A stretch of DNA of 64,000 nucleotides from Lunularia cruciata (Eukaryota; Streptophyta; Marchantiopsida; Lunulariales; Lunulariaceae): positions 33,682,608-33,746,607 of the forward strand of contig OX419762.1 of the NCBI GenBank assembly GCA_948567375.1, given 5' to 3'. Shown in pieces: positions 48,880-60,429 of this stretch. The translations under genes were made by a program, and so were the position numbers. Every line of letters starts with the position of its first letter. The first letter of the stretch is position 1. Under the pieces are notes generated by a model that saw nothing but the letters and a program-made list of their open reading frames with translations, did no database searches and was not told the DNA's origin.

Positions 48880-49563
48880 GGTCGCCGGGCAATTTCAAGC
48901 GCGATATCAAATTCGTAGATATTTAGATGTTTGTGTATTTAAGAAACGTGGTTGCTTATTCAAGCAGAGCAAGCAACAATCCCGGGATATCGTGGTGTTA
49001 TATAAGTACATAACTGAGATTGTCAGTCCCACTATAAAGCTGCCTTGGATTTCAAGAGAGGACTGGAGATAGAACGACTGAATCAGTCGATTTCAGATTG
49101 GAGTCACTTCATTAACTTAGAACAAGATGGCTTGAACTCAACGGGTTACTCGTCCTCGTTCTGGTCGGGGCAATTGTACACGTACCATCTGTTTCTGATC
49201 GAGAGGGCACTTGAGCTCCGAAAGTCTGGTGCAGAAACTCTCAAGTCCGGCTTCGATGGTTTTAGCAGCTATAACGACTCAAGAACTCCCCGATTAACAG
49301 TATAAATGACAACGGTATAGGGAAAGTGTCCCCCATACACACTGGCATAAAAAGGCAAATGGAACAACTATCTCCGAAACACTCACTGTCAAGGTATCAA
49401 GATTAGGTTGTGCCTCACTGGTTATTGTGCCGAACATCCATAATGCTATCGGTTTGGATGCTGATGACCTTGTCTCTGTTGAGCATTGGATTCCTTCTAC
49501 ATGTAAAAGAGCATACGCTTTTGGTGGCTGCACGGTACGTGACTTAGATGCGGTTTGCATTTA
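48880..49563 (+). other. Island of higher GC with two unexplained frames
   Basis: Between AT-rich flanks, GC rises and two adjacent plus-strand frames stay open. One, about 49012-49305, contains RGLEIERLNQSISDWSHF and ERALELRKSGAETLKSGF. The other, about 49312-49563, contains TISETLTVKVSRLGCASL, ADDLVSVEHWIP and AYAFGGCTVRDLDAVCI before TAG. A TATA-like TTATATAAGT lies at 48990-48999. Neither frame starts with ATG (the first opens at TTG 49045), and the two are in different frames. It could be a captured host exon, an LTR/leader of the copia element that follows, or a dead gene. Confidence 0.3.
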
Positions 49564-50734
49564 GGGTTGGGCTTAGGGTTAACATAGCTGGCCGTGTTCT
49601 ATTATAAATAGAACTTCTTTGTTTCAATTGGAGGTTGATTCCAACTATACAAACACTAGGTGTGTTATATGGAGGAGAGACGGGGGAGAGTTTCAACTAA
49701 GAAAGAAAAAAGTTCTTTCTTCTATTAGTTCTTGGGTAATACTCTTTTGTAACAATCCTATTGAGTTTAGTGGAACTCACAGAAAAGTATCTCTTTGCAA
49801 GGGCATAGCCCACGTTGGGTGAACCTCGATACCAAATCTTGTGTCTATTTCATGTTTACTTTTTATCTTTGATTGAGTTAGCATTTGTTCATAACAATTT
49901 GTATCAAAGCAATGTTGGGGTAAAGATATTTTTTGGAAGAAAAGTCAATGTTGCTAGATTCAAAGGCAGGTAAGAATGGTGGAAGATAAAATTAGAGTTG
50001 AGAAAATTTCATGGACAAGATTTTGGATGGTGGAAACTTCAGATTGAAGGCTATCTATACTAGAAGAATTTGTATGCTCTACTTGAAGATGTGAAGCCAA
50101 AAAGAGCAGAAGTTGATCCAATGGCAAATGCCAAATGGATGATTCTTGATTGAAAGGCACGTGGTGCAAGTCGTCTAGGCTTTGCTAAAAAAATGGGGTA
50201 CCACATTGCAAAGGCTAAAATAACCAAAGAAGAGATAGATGTTTTGACAAATATGTATGAGAAGCACACCACATCCAATCAGATATTTCTACTAAAGAAT
50301 ATGGTGAATATGAAATTCATTGACAAGGGATCTGTAGTAGAGCATGTTAATAGCTTTATGCAGGTTACAATTTATCAGAATCAACAAGCGTAGATCTAAA
50401 CAAGAAGATGCAAGTTTTATTACTTTTATTCAAGATAGTTATAATACAATAGTGTAAGGGATTTATAGCACCACAAAAGATGATTTTACACTTGACATTG
50501 TTGTAAGTAGCATCATGGACAAAGAGATGCAGAGAATAGCTTCTAGGAGAGACAATCACTTAGCATCTAGATCTTCTATGGCATTGGGAATGGAAAATTG
50601 TGCAAGAAGTCAAAGTTGGTCCAAAATCAATGGTTGTGATAGATCAAAGTCTAAAGAGAAGACAAGAGGTAAGAAAGCTCTATTATCAAACCACCGTGGT
50701 TGGTATTGCCACCAAACCAAACAAAAAAGGCATG
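49564..50734 (+). mobile_element. Ty1/copia element: 5' LTR end, PBS and gag
   Basis: An LTR-like region carries TATTATAAATAG (about 49601-49612) and ends CATAACA at 49895. It is followed by a decayed iMet primer site, TTTGTATCAAAGC. The internal frame gives the copia gag (UBN2 type): KFHGQDFGWWKLQIEGYLY, then YALLEDVKPKRAEVDP, KARGASRLGFAKKMGYHIA, and NMYEKHTTSNQIFLLKN to 50393. A damaged zinc knuckle GWYCHQTKQKRHV lies at about 50697-50737. Pol is absent: the sequence is cut at 50735 by an LTR of the chromovirus family. The LTR start was not located. Confidence 0.75.
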
Positions 50735-51255
50735 TGTAATAATATTGAATCAATAGACAAGTTAGCAAGGGCTAATGAGTTAGTGAAATAAGCTAAATAT
50801 AATTAGGAATTAAGAGCATTGATTATAAGAATATAGGAATTAAGAGCATTGATTATAAGAATTTAGGAATTAAGAGCATTGATTTTAAGAATATTTTAAA
50901 AGTATATAGTAAGCTTCTTGGTAGAATATTCTAGAAGCACCTAAGAAGTACCTTGGTGGGAAGTTTCTAGGTACCTTCTAAGGATTGGGTAACTTGTACA
51001 CCATTTTCATGGTTAGTTTAGTTTATATGCCAAGTAGGTTGCTACTAGAAGGAATTTTCCTTACAAGCTTCTTGGTTAGCTTAGCTTAGCTTGCTCTTCA
51101 AGAAGGCAGCTTTGGGAAGGAAACTTCTCAAGACCCTTGTATTGCTTCACTATAAATACTGAAGTCCAAGCTCATGCTAGGCATTTGGATTTTCTCTTAC
51201 TTGAGAGTTCCAATGCAATCTTCCATTCTACTTTTTCTCTCTTTGGTCTTTTACA
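50735..51255 (+). repeat. LTR of a third chromovirus-family member
   Basis: Starts TGTAATAATATTGAATC and ends GTCTTTTACA, matching the LTRs at 21286 and 26363 and the U3 at 3668-3320 (minus). It contains a perfect HSE GAAtaTTCtaGAA (50924-50936) and an intact TATA box, CACTATAAATACTG (about 51149-51162). It is longer than its relatives because of three 30-bp repeats (50805-50894). It is inserted in the copia element. Confidence 0.8.
50805..50894 (+). repeat. Three tandem 30-bp repeats inside the LTR
   Basis: Units at 50805-50834, 50835-50864 and 50865-50894, each beginning AGGAATTAAGAGCATTGATT, with one or two differences. Absent from the related LTRs at 21286 and 26363. Confidence 0.9.
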
Positions 51256-51926
51256 ATGGTATTAGAGAAAGAATGGGATGGATGGAATCTATGGACCACC
51301 AAATCTATTTCCTCCAAACTATGGGAATTTTGGTGTCTATATACTACGAAAGCATCATTTCACATAGTTCATTGTTTCATGCTTTGGGCAAAATTCTTTG
51401 AATATCATTACCTTGTTTGATAAACCATTGATCCTTTGGATTGTAACTTATGGGGAGTAATGGACATGTTGCATCTATGTGTTAACTTAGATAATTACAA
51501 GTAGATTGTTTGGTAGAGTAATAGTCAAGGTGGTGATGCTTGAAGTTATCATTGCTATGCAACAATAGATTCAACACCTTACTTGATTGATGGAAGAGAA
51601 AGATCATGATAGTCAATGAAGAGAGGAAGTAAAGAGAGTAGCATTTTGAGAAGGAGAAGATCAAGTTTGAGTTCCAAAGCCAAAATCATTTGAAGGCAAG
51701 AATATACCAAGTGAAATAGAGAATTTTGTGTTTAATTATGAATGTTATTTTGATACTACAAATTACCTAGATGAATGGAGACAGATTGTCTTGGTTTAAA
51801 AAAAATTAAATGGAGTGGAAATTATAAGTAGAGTAAGGTCAACAAATGTTTTTTTCTCTGATCTTGACATGGCAAGAATTCAAGAGGGCAATAATTAGGC
51901 AATTTTAAGCAATGAATGTTGTATAA
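51256..51926 (+). pseudogene. Start of the internal region and gag of the third chromovirus-family member
   Basis: A primer-site-like TGGTATTAGAG (51257-51267; TGGTATCAGAG in the 21.3 kb element) is followed by sequence collinear with 21656-22310, including the ATGGATGGAATCTATGGACC leader and the gag N-terminus. Many stops. The match ends near 51926, where element copy 3 begins in mid-ORF. Confidence 0.75.
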
Positions 51927-54756
51927 GCCATGAATACCCGATTCGGACCCAATTTGGAGAAGTATTGTGGGGGCAATGATGGCCATGTTCAAGTTAGAAC
52001 GAACAACATATGTGAACATGCAGCAAGCCGTCTTCTTCCACCAAATGTTTGCAGGAGTTCCGGTGAATTGGGCAAAGTGCTTTCACCACCGAACGAGGCA
52101 AATGGTGATCAATTGGCAAACAGGTTCTCCGCTGCATTATTTTGCACCGTTTGTAGTGCACTTCTCCTTTGGGTTGAACCTGCTGATAGTAGCGGAGCGT
52201 CATTGCATGGTGTCTCATGTTCATCCTGACTTACGATGGGAAGTGGACAAAGAAGAGCAATAGTATATGCTACATCTGCGAGCCAACGATGAGTATTTCT
52301 TGAAGACCGGACAATGGAAGGTCAAAGAAGTCACCAGTCTGAAGACAAAGAAACGCGGTAAACCTGAAGAAGCAAAGTCGCCTCCCACTCAAAGGAAGAC
52401 TTGAAGACTGGTTATGAAGAATACAAAGATGGTGAGAGAAGCATCATCGGGATCAGAGTATGAGGAAGAAACCGAGTCGCAAGAGGAGGAATCCAAAGAA
52501 GAGGAGCTCACCTTAAAAAGTTAGGAGTCCGGAAGTGATAGCAAGGAGGAACCTGAAGTTCAGCAATTGGTGGTGGTTAGTGAAGCTTGTCAGGCGATGG
52601 TGGATAGAGAACCTGGAACAACGAGTCACTGCGTAGCTATAGTGGTGAACAAGCCGAGACCAGAGGAGAAGGAGGAGTATCCAGCGGGGCCAAGTTCAAT
52701 AGGTAAAGAAGAGGAAAGTACAGAAATAATGTCTCTGAAGATACAAAGATCGCAACTTCGGATGAAGGAGCCAATGAAGGAGTTGAAGACTCAAGACAAA
52801 GACGGTGACAAAGATGAAGAAAACTTTGGTGGGATATCTTATTTGACAAAAGTGGTCACACCGTTGCTAGAGCTACTGAAGGAGCATTGGAAAGCAATTC
52901 CCCAAGATCATAGGAAGGGGATGAATGAGTTGCAGGTGGTGATGCATTTGCTGAGTGAAGTGAAGGGGTTGTAGGAGCAACAAGTCCGAAGAAGTGAAGA
53001 AATGGAAGAACTTCGGAGGGAGGAAGTCTTGAGGAAGAAGACTTCTACAATGTTACAAGAAAGCTGCGAGGTTAAAGAGAAAGAACTACAGAGGCAAGCC
53101 GGAGAATTAAAGGAACATGCAATGTGGCTGAGAAAAATGAAGGAGGAAGTGATTGATGTGCACATCAAGAATGTTCATTTGAAGGCGATGACCATTGTAA
53201 TGGAGTAGGAGTTGGATAGCTTAAAGAAGAGTGCAGCAAGGAAGGATCAAGCATGGCAGAGGGAGTTAGCAGCCAGGCAGGAAAAAGAGGAATGATTACA
53301 AGAGCTCATCAGAAGCGTGAAATTACAAAGCATGTAGTATGCGGAAGAGAAGAAGATGCTTGCTACGGAGTATAAAGACGAGCTGAAGATGTATCGTGAA
53401 GAATTGAAGGTAGAGCGCTCTTGAGGATATGCATCGGAATCAGTGGGAGAAGTTGCGGGGAAGTTGAGAGCAATTCTAAGCACAGAGGTTGAAGGGATAT
53501 TGGAAGAAACCCGTCTACATGAGTTGAAGTTGCTCGTGCAGGAAATTCGGAAGAGAAAGGCCAAGGATGTGGACATGAATACGTTGCTGATACGATTGAG
53601 AGAGCATGTAGATCGGAAGATGTTAGAAGTAGAAAACAATGTTAGTCTTAGATTAGATTTAGTCAATTCAGAGTTAGAGAAGATTCAGAATAATGTGACA
53701 GCGGAGAAGAAACCCAATGTTGCAGAAGTAGGAATTCAGGTGTTATCGGACTTGGTATTTGACACATTAGAGAAGAGTGGGTTAGGAGATAAAGAGTTAG
53801 ATAAGTCACTCCTTAGTGCAATTGTAGTTCCCAATGTAGAAGTGATAGAATTAGTGAAGGAATTAGTAGACTTAGCTATACCCAAAGAAGGAGAAGTAGT
53901 AGGAAGATCATCGGGTTTGGAAGCCGATGATGAGTTAGACATCAGATCGGGATAAATGTCAATTTTTGAGATAGGAAGAGGCAGATATGAAGAGATAGAT
54001 TGTCAATTGGGATCTGCAGGTAGGAAGAGATGTTAGGAAGCAGTGCATAAGTAAGAAGAACTGCCGTTTGCTTCAGTATTTAAGGGAGGCATTTGCAGTA
54101 CAATATTGTTCAGTATTCATATTTCTGAAGGCAGATAAAGCAAAGTGTTGTTCTCAGTGCTCGTCACTTGAGCTTAATTCTGATTGTCAATTCCATGTTT
54201 GTCATTGTGAGTGTGTGAAGAATTCCAAAGAGCAAGTCAGTGTGTTTGTGGATGTTGGATTCTGCAGCCTTGATCTTCATTTTGTGTGTTTGATCTTGAG
54301 TGAAGTTTATCGGAGCAATGCCTTGACAGATTTGAGAAGAATTGTAGTGTTGGTAGTATTCTGCATTTGTGAGTGTAGCACAAAGTTGATGTGAAGCAAT
54401 TTTGATCAAGGAAGTTGTGCCTTCAGTGGAGGGGTGGAACACAATTTTGAGGTGAAATTGTTCTTCACAGTGAAGTGCCGTCTTCAGGAGAATCTGAATC
54501 ATCACAATCAAGAGTTGTTTGGACAGAATTTGCAATGTTGTGATTATGTGTGTGTGTATTCATGACAAGTTGTCAAGATTGTGAGCTTGTTACTCTCTTC
54601 TGGGTGTAGTTTCTACCTGAGAGATTAAAGAAGAAATCAAGAAGAACTACAAGTTACTGTTTGACTTTGTATTTGACCAATTCTGAATCGTATCTCTGCG
54701 GGAACAAACTTTACTTACCCAATTATTGCAAAAGTGATATTTGCCGGGTTGTCACA
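51927..54756 (+). mobile_element. ORF-bearing LTR-less element, copy 3 (5' truncated, plus strand)
   Basis: Begins inside the ORF (IMGAMMAMFKPE-like region) and runs to the family's 3' end, TTTGCCGGGTTGTCACA at 54740-54756. It most closely resembles copy 4: same MQQAVFFHQMFAGVPVNWAK and HFSFGLNLLIVAERH patches. It lacks the 5' ~700 bp, so no target duplication can be checked. Whether this is a deletion or recombination with the gypsy gag on its left is unknown. Confidence 0.7.
51967..53955 (+). pseudogene. Coiled-coil gag-like protein of copy 3 (broken)
   Basis: Open pieces are 51967-52263 (globular part), 52567-52974, 53002-53208 and 53443-53955 (coiled coil, 170 codons). Acidic Glu-rich linker at 52430-52560. 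The C-terminal end has TLEKSGLGDKELDKSLLSAI, shared with copies 1 and 4. Only a few stops separate the pieces, so it is younger or less decayed than copy 1. No known enzymatic motif. Confidence 0.65.
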
Positions 54757-55140
54757 TGGATTTTCTTGTGGGACCTTCAAGGAAGGTCTATGCACCCACA
54801 AAGAGTCTTATTAGACTCTTGTGCGCAACCTCTTATGTTGGAGAAGGCTGCAATTGTTGGTCTAGGGTTACGGAAGACCAATGTGGAGAGGTGTCCATTT
54901 CAGATCCAAACATCTCTTGGAGGTGGTTTGACACAATACATCACATGTAGAGAGCTAGTTGTTCATATTCAGCCCGGTCATTTGACTGATAGCTTTGTGG
55001 TGAGAGCTTAGGCCATTATGACCATAGCTGAGTTGTATGATGTGTTAGTTGGAGGAGCAATGCTATACCCCATGGGTTTCAATATTGACTATTAGGAGGA
55101 GACAACTCCCTATAGACCAGGTTGGCAGTAAGGTGAGGGA
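54757..55140 (+). pseudogene. Gypsy aspartic protease upstream of the methyltransferase
   Basis: RVLLDSCAQPLMLEKAAIVG (active-site DSGA has become DSCA) is followed by CPFQIQTSLGGGLTQYITC, then ELYDVLVGGAMLYPMGFNID, the C-terminal protease block. One TAG interrupts (55010) and another lies near 55093. This is the protease of a gypsy polyprotein that continues into the methyltransferase. The N-terminal side (gag) has been replaced by copy 3, which ends at 54756. Confidence 0.75.
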
Positions 55141-55484
55141 CGAGTATGTCACTTATCAATATACTTTAGTAGTGGCAGTCTTGGCTCACTATAGTCTGAG
55201 ACCATGGCAACATCAATTTCAACTTTTAGTGGTGTAGTTACTTGGCTTGGTGAGTTATTGGAGTGGAATGCCCATGCAAAGGATAATCCAATACCAGAGG
55301 AGATCACTTGGATTTGGAGTAGAAGTGGGATTGTTCCATCCACCTTGGATGTTCCTTTGTGAAGTTTAGAGGAGGCATTGCAGCAGCATGCATATCAATT
55401 GGTGCAATAGGCTTGGAGTGGAACCTTTGTACCACCAAGAGACCAGTGTGAGGATGAGCCTCTAGAGTTGATTACCTTGATACC

Positions 55485-56475
55485 TTTGGATACCACACTC
55501 ATTGCTTGGCAGTATCCAATAGAGGGAGTATGTCTTTTGGAGTTGTTTGGTGGGATTAGCACTGGACTACTATGGTCCTATAGGTGGGTATACGAGTATA
55601 GAGGTACTTGTATGTAGAGAGAGATGAGACTACTAAGCAAGTCTCTCTACATCATGTGGCACACTTGGTTATTGGTATCCTGAGTTATTACTAATATCAA
55701 CAGTCAACGGTTACTAGAAGGCCCTACAAGCAGACATTTCCTTATTATGAGCGCATGATTTGGAGAGACATAGGCCTATTCATTTGGTGATTTTTGGATG
55801 GCCATGTCCAGGAGATACACGTGTTGGCCAAGGTTTGGGTCTTCAAGATCCCCATTCTGGTGTGTTTTGGGAGATGTTATGGATACTACAACATCTCTAT
55901 GTTCATCAGCCCATTTCTCTAGCTTACATTTTGGAGAACATCCCTTTGATGGGTGATTCTTGCACATGGTGGTGGCAATTACACATCAAGTCCATTCTTG
56001 GATGGGACCTGCTATTTTCTTAGATGCAGCAAGAGTGGGATCACAAGCTCATTGTCTTCATCTTTGGTGGACAAACCTCTTACCTAGAGAGGTTCTACAA
56101 CACGCTTATGATGGGATTCACGACTAGACTACATCATTGTTGATAATATCTTGGATGTTGGGCGTCTGTCTCAAATGGTGGTAGTGGCTGATAGGTCATC
56201 TATGGCAGTGGTGAACCTAGTTGGATAGCCTAGAGTTGCTTTTCCCACACTTATGAGTTCCCAAGTTCTCATGCTTTTTGAGAAAGAGGTCTTGGATTGG
56301 TTTGGGACTCACAATTGTAGGAGTTGGTAGAGCCTAACGCCGATGAGAGAGACCGGGCGATGGGTTTTGCACTGATATTACCATTATTCTAGTAGTGTTA
56401 GAGGCATCTAGGCATCAAGTGTTAGGTCAGGCTATGGACTTTTACTCACATGCTGGAGGTAATGGACCGAGTGGA
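55485..56475 (+). pseudogene. C5 cytosine DNA methyltransferase domain inside a gypsy polyprotein
   Basis: Motifs of the DNMT/HhaI-type fold occur in order. Motif I is GVCLLELFGGISTGL (55525-55569). Motif II is YLYVERDETTKQVSLHH (about 55610-55665). Motif IV is FGWPCPGDTRVGQGLGL, with the catalytic Cys codon at 55805-55807 (canonical PCQ; here PCP). Motif VI is AYILENIPLMGD (about 55922-55957). Motif VIII is GSQAHCLHLWWTNLLP (56038-56085). Motif IX/X-like blocks are ADERDRAMGF and LGQAMDFYS (56340-56440). The family transfers methyl groups from S-adenosylmethionine to cytosine C5. The domain lies between protease and RT, is spread over all three frames and has several stops, so it is inactive. 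The region 55140-55485 is a linker. Confidence 0.8.
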
Positions 56476-56681
56476 TAGGGTATTCTTGGGACACAACCAA
56501 TGGTTACTAGGGAGAGTGGTCTACTTGGAGTCCATCCAAGTGAGTGTGGGCTACTTGGATTACACCGCTAGTCTACTTGGGATGCAACTAGAGGATGTAT
56601 GGAGCTTGCAGCCAGATTGGAGGGAGTTTTTCACACTGAGGTTGGGACCTCTAGTGATTAGGAGCATGACACTATTGCCCT

Positions 56682-59600
56682 TGTGACAACCCGGCAAATA
56701 TCACTTTTATGCTAATCAGGTAAGGAAAGTTTGTTCCCGTAGAGATACGACTCAGAATTGGTCAAATACAAAGTCAAACAGTAACTTGTAGTTCTTCTTG
56801 ATTTCTTCTTTAATTTCTTAGGTAGAAACTACACCCAGAAGAGAGTAACAAGCTCACAATCTTGACAACTTGTCACAACTACACACACATACACAATCAC
56901 AACATAGCAAATTCTGTCCAAACAACTCTTGATTGTGATGATTCAGATTCTCCCAAAGATGGCACTTCACTGTGGAGAACAATTTCACCTCAAAATTGAG
57001 TTCCAACCCCTTACTAAAGGCACAACTTCCTCGATCAAAATTGCTTCACATCAACTTCGTGCTGCACTCATGAATGCAGAATACTACCAACACTACAATT
57101 CTTCTCAGATCTGTCAAGGCATTGCTCCGATGCACTTCATTTAGGATCAAACACACAGAATGAAGATCAATGCTATAGAATCCAACATCCAGAGACACAT
57201 TGACTTGCACTTCAGAATTCTCCACACACTCACAAACACAAACACGGAATTGACAATCGGAATTAAGCTCAAGCGACAAGCACTGAAAACAACACTTTGC
57301 TTTATTTATCTTTAGAAATATGAATATTGAACAACATAGTACTGGAATGCTTGCCTTAAATACTGAAGCAAATGGCAATTCTTCCTACCTTCAGATCCAA
57401 ACTGACAATCTATCTCTTCATATCTACCTCTTCCTATCTCAAAATTGATACTTATCCCAATCCAATGTCTACCTCATCATCGGCTTCCAAACTCGATGAT
57501 CTTCCTACTACTTCTCCTTCTTTGGGTATAGCTAATTCTACCATTTCCTTCACTATTTCTACTACTTCTACACTAGGAACTACAATTGCACTAAGGAGTG
57601 ACTTATCTAACTCTCTATCTCCTAACCCACTCTTCTCTAATGTGTCAAATAATAAGTCCGATGACACTTGTACTCCTACTTCTACAACATCGGGTCTCCT
57701 CTCCACTGTCACACTATCCCAAATTTTCTCTAACTCCAAATTGACTAAATCTAATCTAAGACTAACATTGTTTGCTACTTCTAACATCTTCTGGTCTACA
57801 CGCTCTCTCAATCGAATCAGCAACGTGTTCATGTCTACATCTTTGGCTTTTCTCTTCCGAGTTTTCTGCACAAGCAACTTCAGCTCATGTAGGCGGGCTT
57901 CTTCCAATCTCCCTTCAGCCTCCGTGCTTAAGATTGCTCTCAACTTTCCTGCAACTTCTCCTATTGATTCTGACTCATATCCTTGAGAATGCTTTGCCTT
58001 CAATTCTTCACGATACATCTTCAACTCGTCTTTGTACTCCGCAGCAAGCATCTTCTTCTCCTCAGCATATTGTGGACTTTGTGACTTAGCAATTCTGACT
58101 AGCTCTCGTTATCATTCTTCTTCTTCCTGCTTGGCTGCTAACTCTCTTTGCCATGCTTGATCCTTCCCTGCTGCACTTTTATTCAAACTGTCCAACTCTT
58201 GCTCCATTACGATTGCCATCACCTTCAAATGAACATTCTTGATGTGCACATCACTCACTTCCTCCTTCATTTTGCTCAGCCACATTGTCTGCTCCTTCAA
58301 TTCTCTAGCTTGCCTCTGAAGTTATTTCTCTTTTGCCTTGTAGCTTTCTTGTAACATCTTGAAAGTCTTCTTTTTCAAGACTTCCTCCCTCCGAAGTTCT
58401 TCAATTTCTTCATTTCTTTGGACTTGTTGCTCCTGCAACCCCATCACTTCACTCAACAGATGCTTCACCACCTGCAACTCATTCATCCCCTTCCTATGAT
58501 CTTGGGGAATTACTCTCTGATGCTCTTTTAATAGCTCTAGCAACGGGGTGACTACTTTCATCAGATATGATATCCCACCAAAGCTTTCTTCATCTTTGTC
58601 ACCATCTTCATCTTCAGTCATCACCTCCTTCATCGGCTCCTTCATCCGAAGTCACAATCTTTGTATCTTCAAAGACACCGTATCTACACTTTCTTCTTCT
58701 TTACCAATTGAACTCAACCCCGTTGGATACTCCTCCTTCTCCTCTGGTCTCTGCTTATTCACCACCATGTCTATGCAATGACTCATTGTTCCAGGTTCTC
58801 TAACAAGCTTCACTGACCGCCACTGATTGCTGAACCTCAAGTTCCCCCTTGCTATCACTTCCAGACTCCTCACTTTTTAAGGTGAGCTCCTCTTCTTCGG
58901 ATTCCTCCTCTTGCGACTCAATTTCTTCTTCAGACTTTGATTCCGATGATGCTTCTCTCACCATCTTCTCATCTTCCGATGATGCTTCTCTCACCAATCT
59001 TCGAGTCTTCCTTTGAGCGGGAGGCAACTTTGCTTCTTTGGGTTTACCATGCTTCTTTGTCTTTGGACTTGTGACTTCTTTTATCTTCCATTGTCCGGTC
59101 TTCAAGAAATGATCATCGTTGGCTCACAGGTGGATCATATACTGTCTCTCTTCTTCATCCACTTCCCATCTTAAGTTAGGATGGAAATGGGACACCATAC
59201 AATGCCGCTCCTCTAGTGTCAGCAAGTTCAACCCAAAGTAGAAGTGTGCTGCAAACGGTGCAAAATAATGAGGCAAAGAACCTGTTTGCCAATTGATCAC
59301 CCATCTGCCTCATTCGGTGGTGAAAACACTTAGCCCAATTCACCGGGATCCCTACAAACATCTGGTGGAAGAAGACCGCTTGCTGCATGTTCACATATGT
59401 TGTTTGTTCTGGCTTGAACATGGCCATCATCGCTCCCATGATACTTCTCCTAATCGGATCCCGATAGGACTCCACCTTGTAGCTATTTGTAGTTCTCGGA
59501 GTGAAGAATGAGTTGCAAATTTCCGCCATTTCTTCTACAGCATCACACTTCCGATAGAAGGTGATCCCCATTGGCTCTCCTGCTTCCCTCCCCAATACTA

Positions 59601-60404
59601 ACCTCTAATCGGACTCAGTCCATTGAGCTGGATTTCCTCTCTTCCCTTCAACTTTGGGACCTTCCTCACAATTATTGGCAGCTATCTCTACCATCACTCC
59701 CGAGAAACTGAAATTCCAATTCCATGCTAAAAATGTAATGCAAAGTCTAGTCAAGACTTCAATTCCGGCTCCTACATCTAACCTACGAATTGCAAAGCTT
59801 TGCACCGCCAGTGCATTTTCCACCTTCTTCGCCATAATCTGCTCTTGCATTCTACGACACTAAAAGATGATGCCCTCTCCAAGACAAGACACTCTAACCC
59901 CTTCGGGATTTTGGAAAATTTCACTCTCAATTGGCTTCCGGACATGCATTACTGCAAGAAGACTACTCAAAGGAATTGGAAATTTACTTGGCATGTTCAA
60001 CTTGTCCCTGTGCAATCGCAATCTTATATTACCTCAAATTGCAATCATTCTTTGGTTGATTTCAAATTCGACTTCCTCTCTTTTGCGTGTTGATGTCCGG
60101 TCACTCTCAAGACATGCTTCTTTTGCCTCCGCCATTTCTTGAAGCATACTTTCTTGCCACGTACCAAGGTTGTTAGATGGTCTTTGTATCTCCTATGCCC
60201 TCCGACCCAAAGATAGTGCTCTTGGGAATTTTTCCCGTCGTACCCTTCTTCTGAGTACCTCCATCAATCGGATCCGATGTTGCCTTCTTTAGATGTCTTC
60301 CAAAGTCAATTCCGTCCATTCTTCTTCTGCAATTCGGCTTCCAATGCTTACTTCTTCTCTTTAACACTAATAAACAAAGAAAAACAAAAAATGTGGGCAC
60401 CATA
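56682..60404 (-). mobile_element. ORF-bearing LTR-less element, copy 4
   Basis: Left end TGTGACAACCCGGC, right end GGCACCATA. Flanks are GCCCT (56677-56681) and GCCCC (60405-60409), a 5-bp duplication with one change. It interrupts the gypsy element between methyltransferase and RT: coding sequence on both sides is plus strand and in the expected order. It is diverged from copies 1 and 2 but shares ends and gene order. Confidence 0.75.
57452..59850 (-). pseudogene. Coiled-coil gag-like protein of copy 4 (broken)
   Basis: From about 59850 on the minus strand: MAKKVENALAVQSFAIRRLD, then LAWNWNFSFSGVMVEI, SYRDPIRRSIMGAMMAMFKP and MQQAVFFHQMFVGIPVNWAK, a Glu/Ser-rich acidic linker (58850-59100), LLELLKEHQRVIPQDHRKGM and a coiled coil (58350-57700) ending GLGDRELDKSLLSAI. 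The segment 57452-58051 is 199 codons without a stop. Broken by frameshifts near 59310, 58650, 58320 and 58100. The conserved order across copies shows it was one selected protein. Confidence 0.65.
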
Positions 60405-60429
60405 GCCCCCAAGGGTCTAGTGTAGCAGC

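Noticed and set aside
49045-49305. 86-codon ORF as a simple protein-coding gene
   Set aside because: Opens at TTG, has no ATG in frame and no splice evidence; kept only as an unexplained island.
57372-57986. Plus-strand 204-codon ORF rich in Ser/Thr
   Set aside because: Antisense of the coiled-coil ORF of copy 4; no independent support.
60391-60404. TGGTGCCCAC at the 5' end of copy 4 as a primer binding site with a missing 5' LTR
   Set aside because: At all three complete copies the 5-bp target duplication lies directly next to this end, so it is the element terminus and not an internal PBS.
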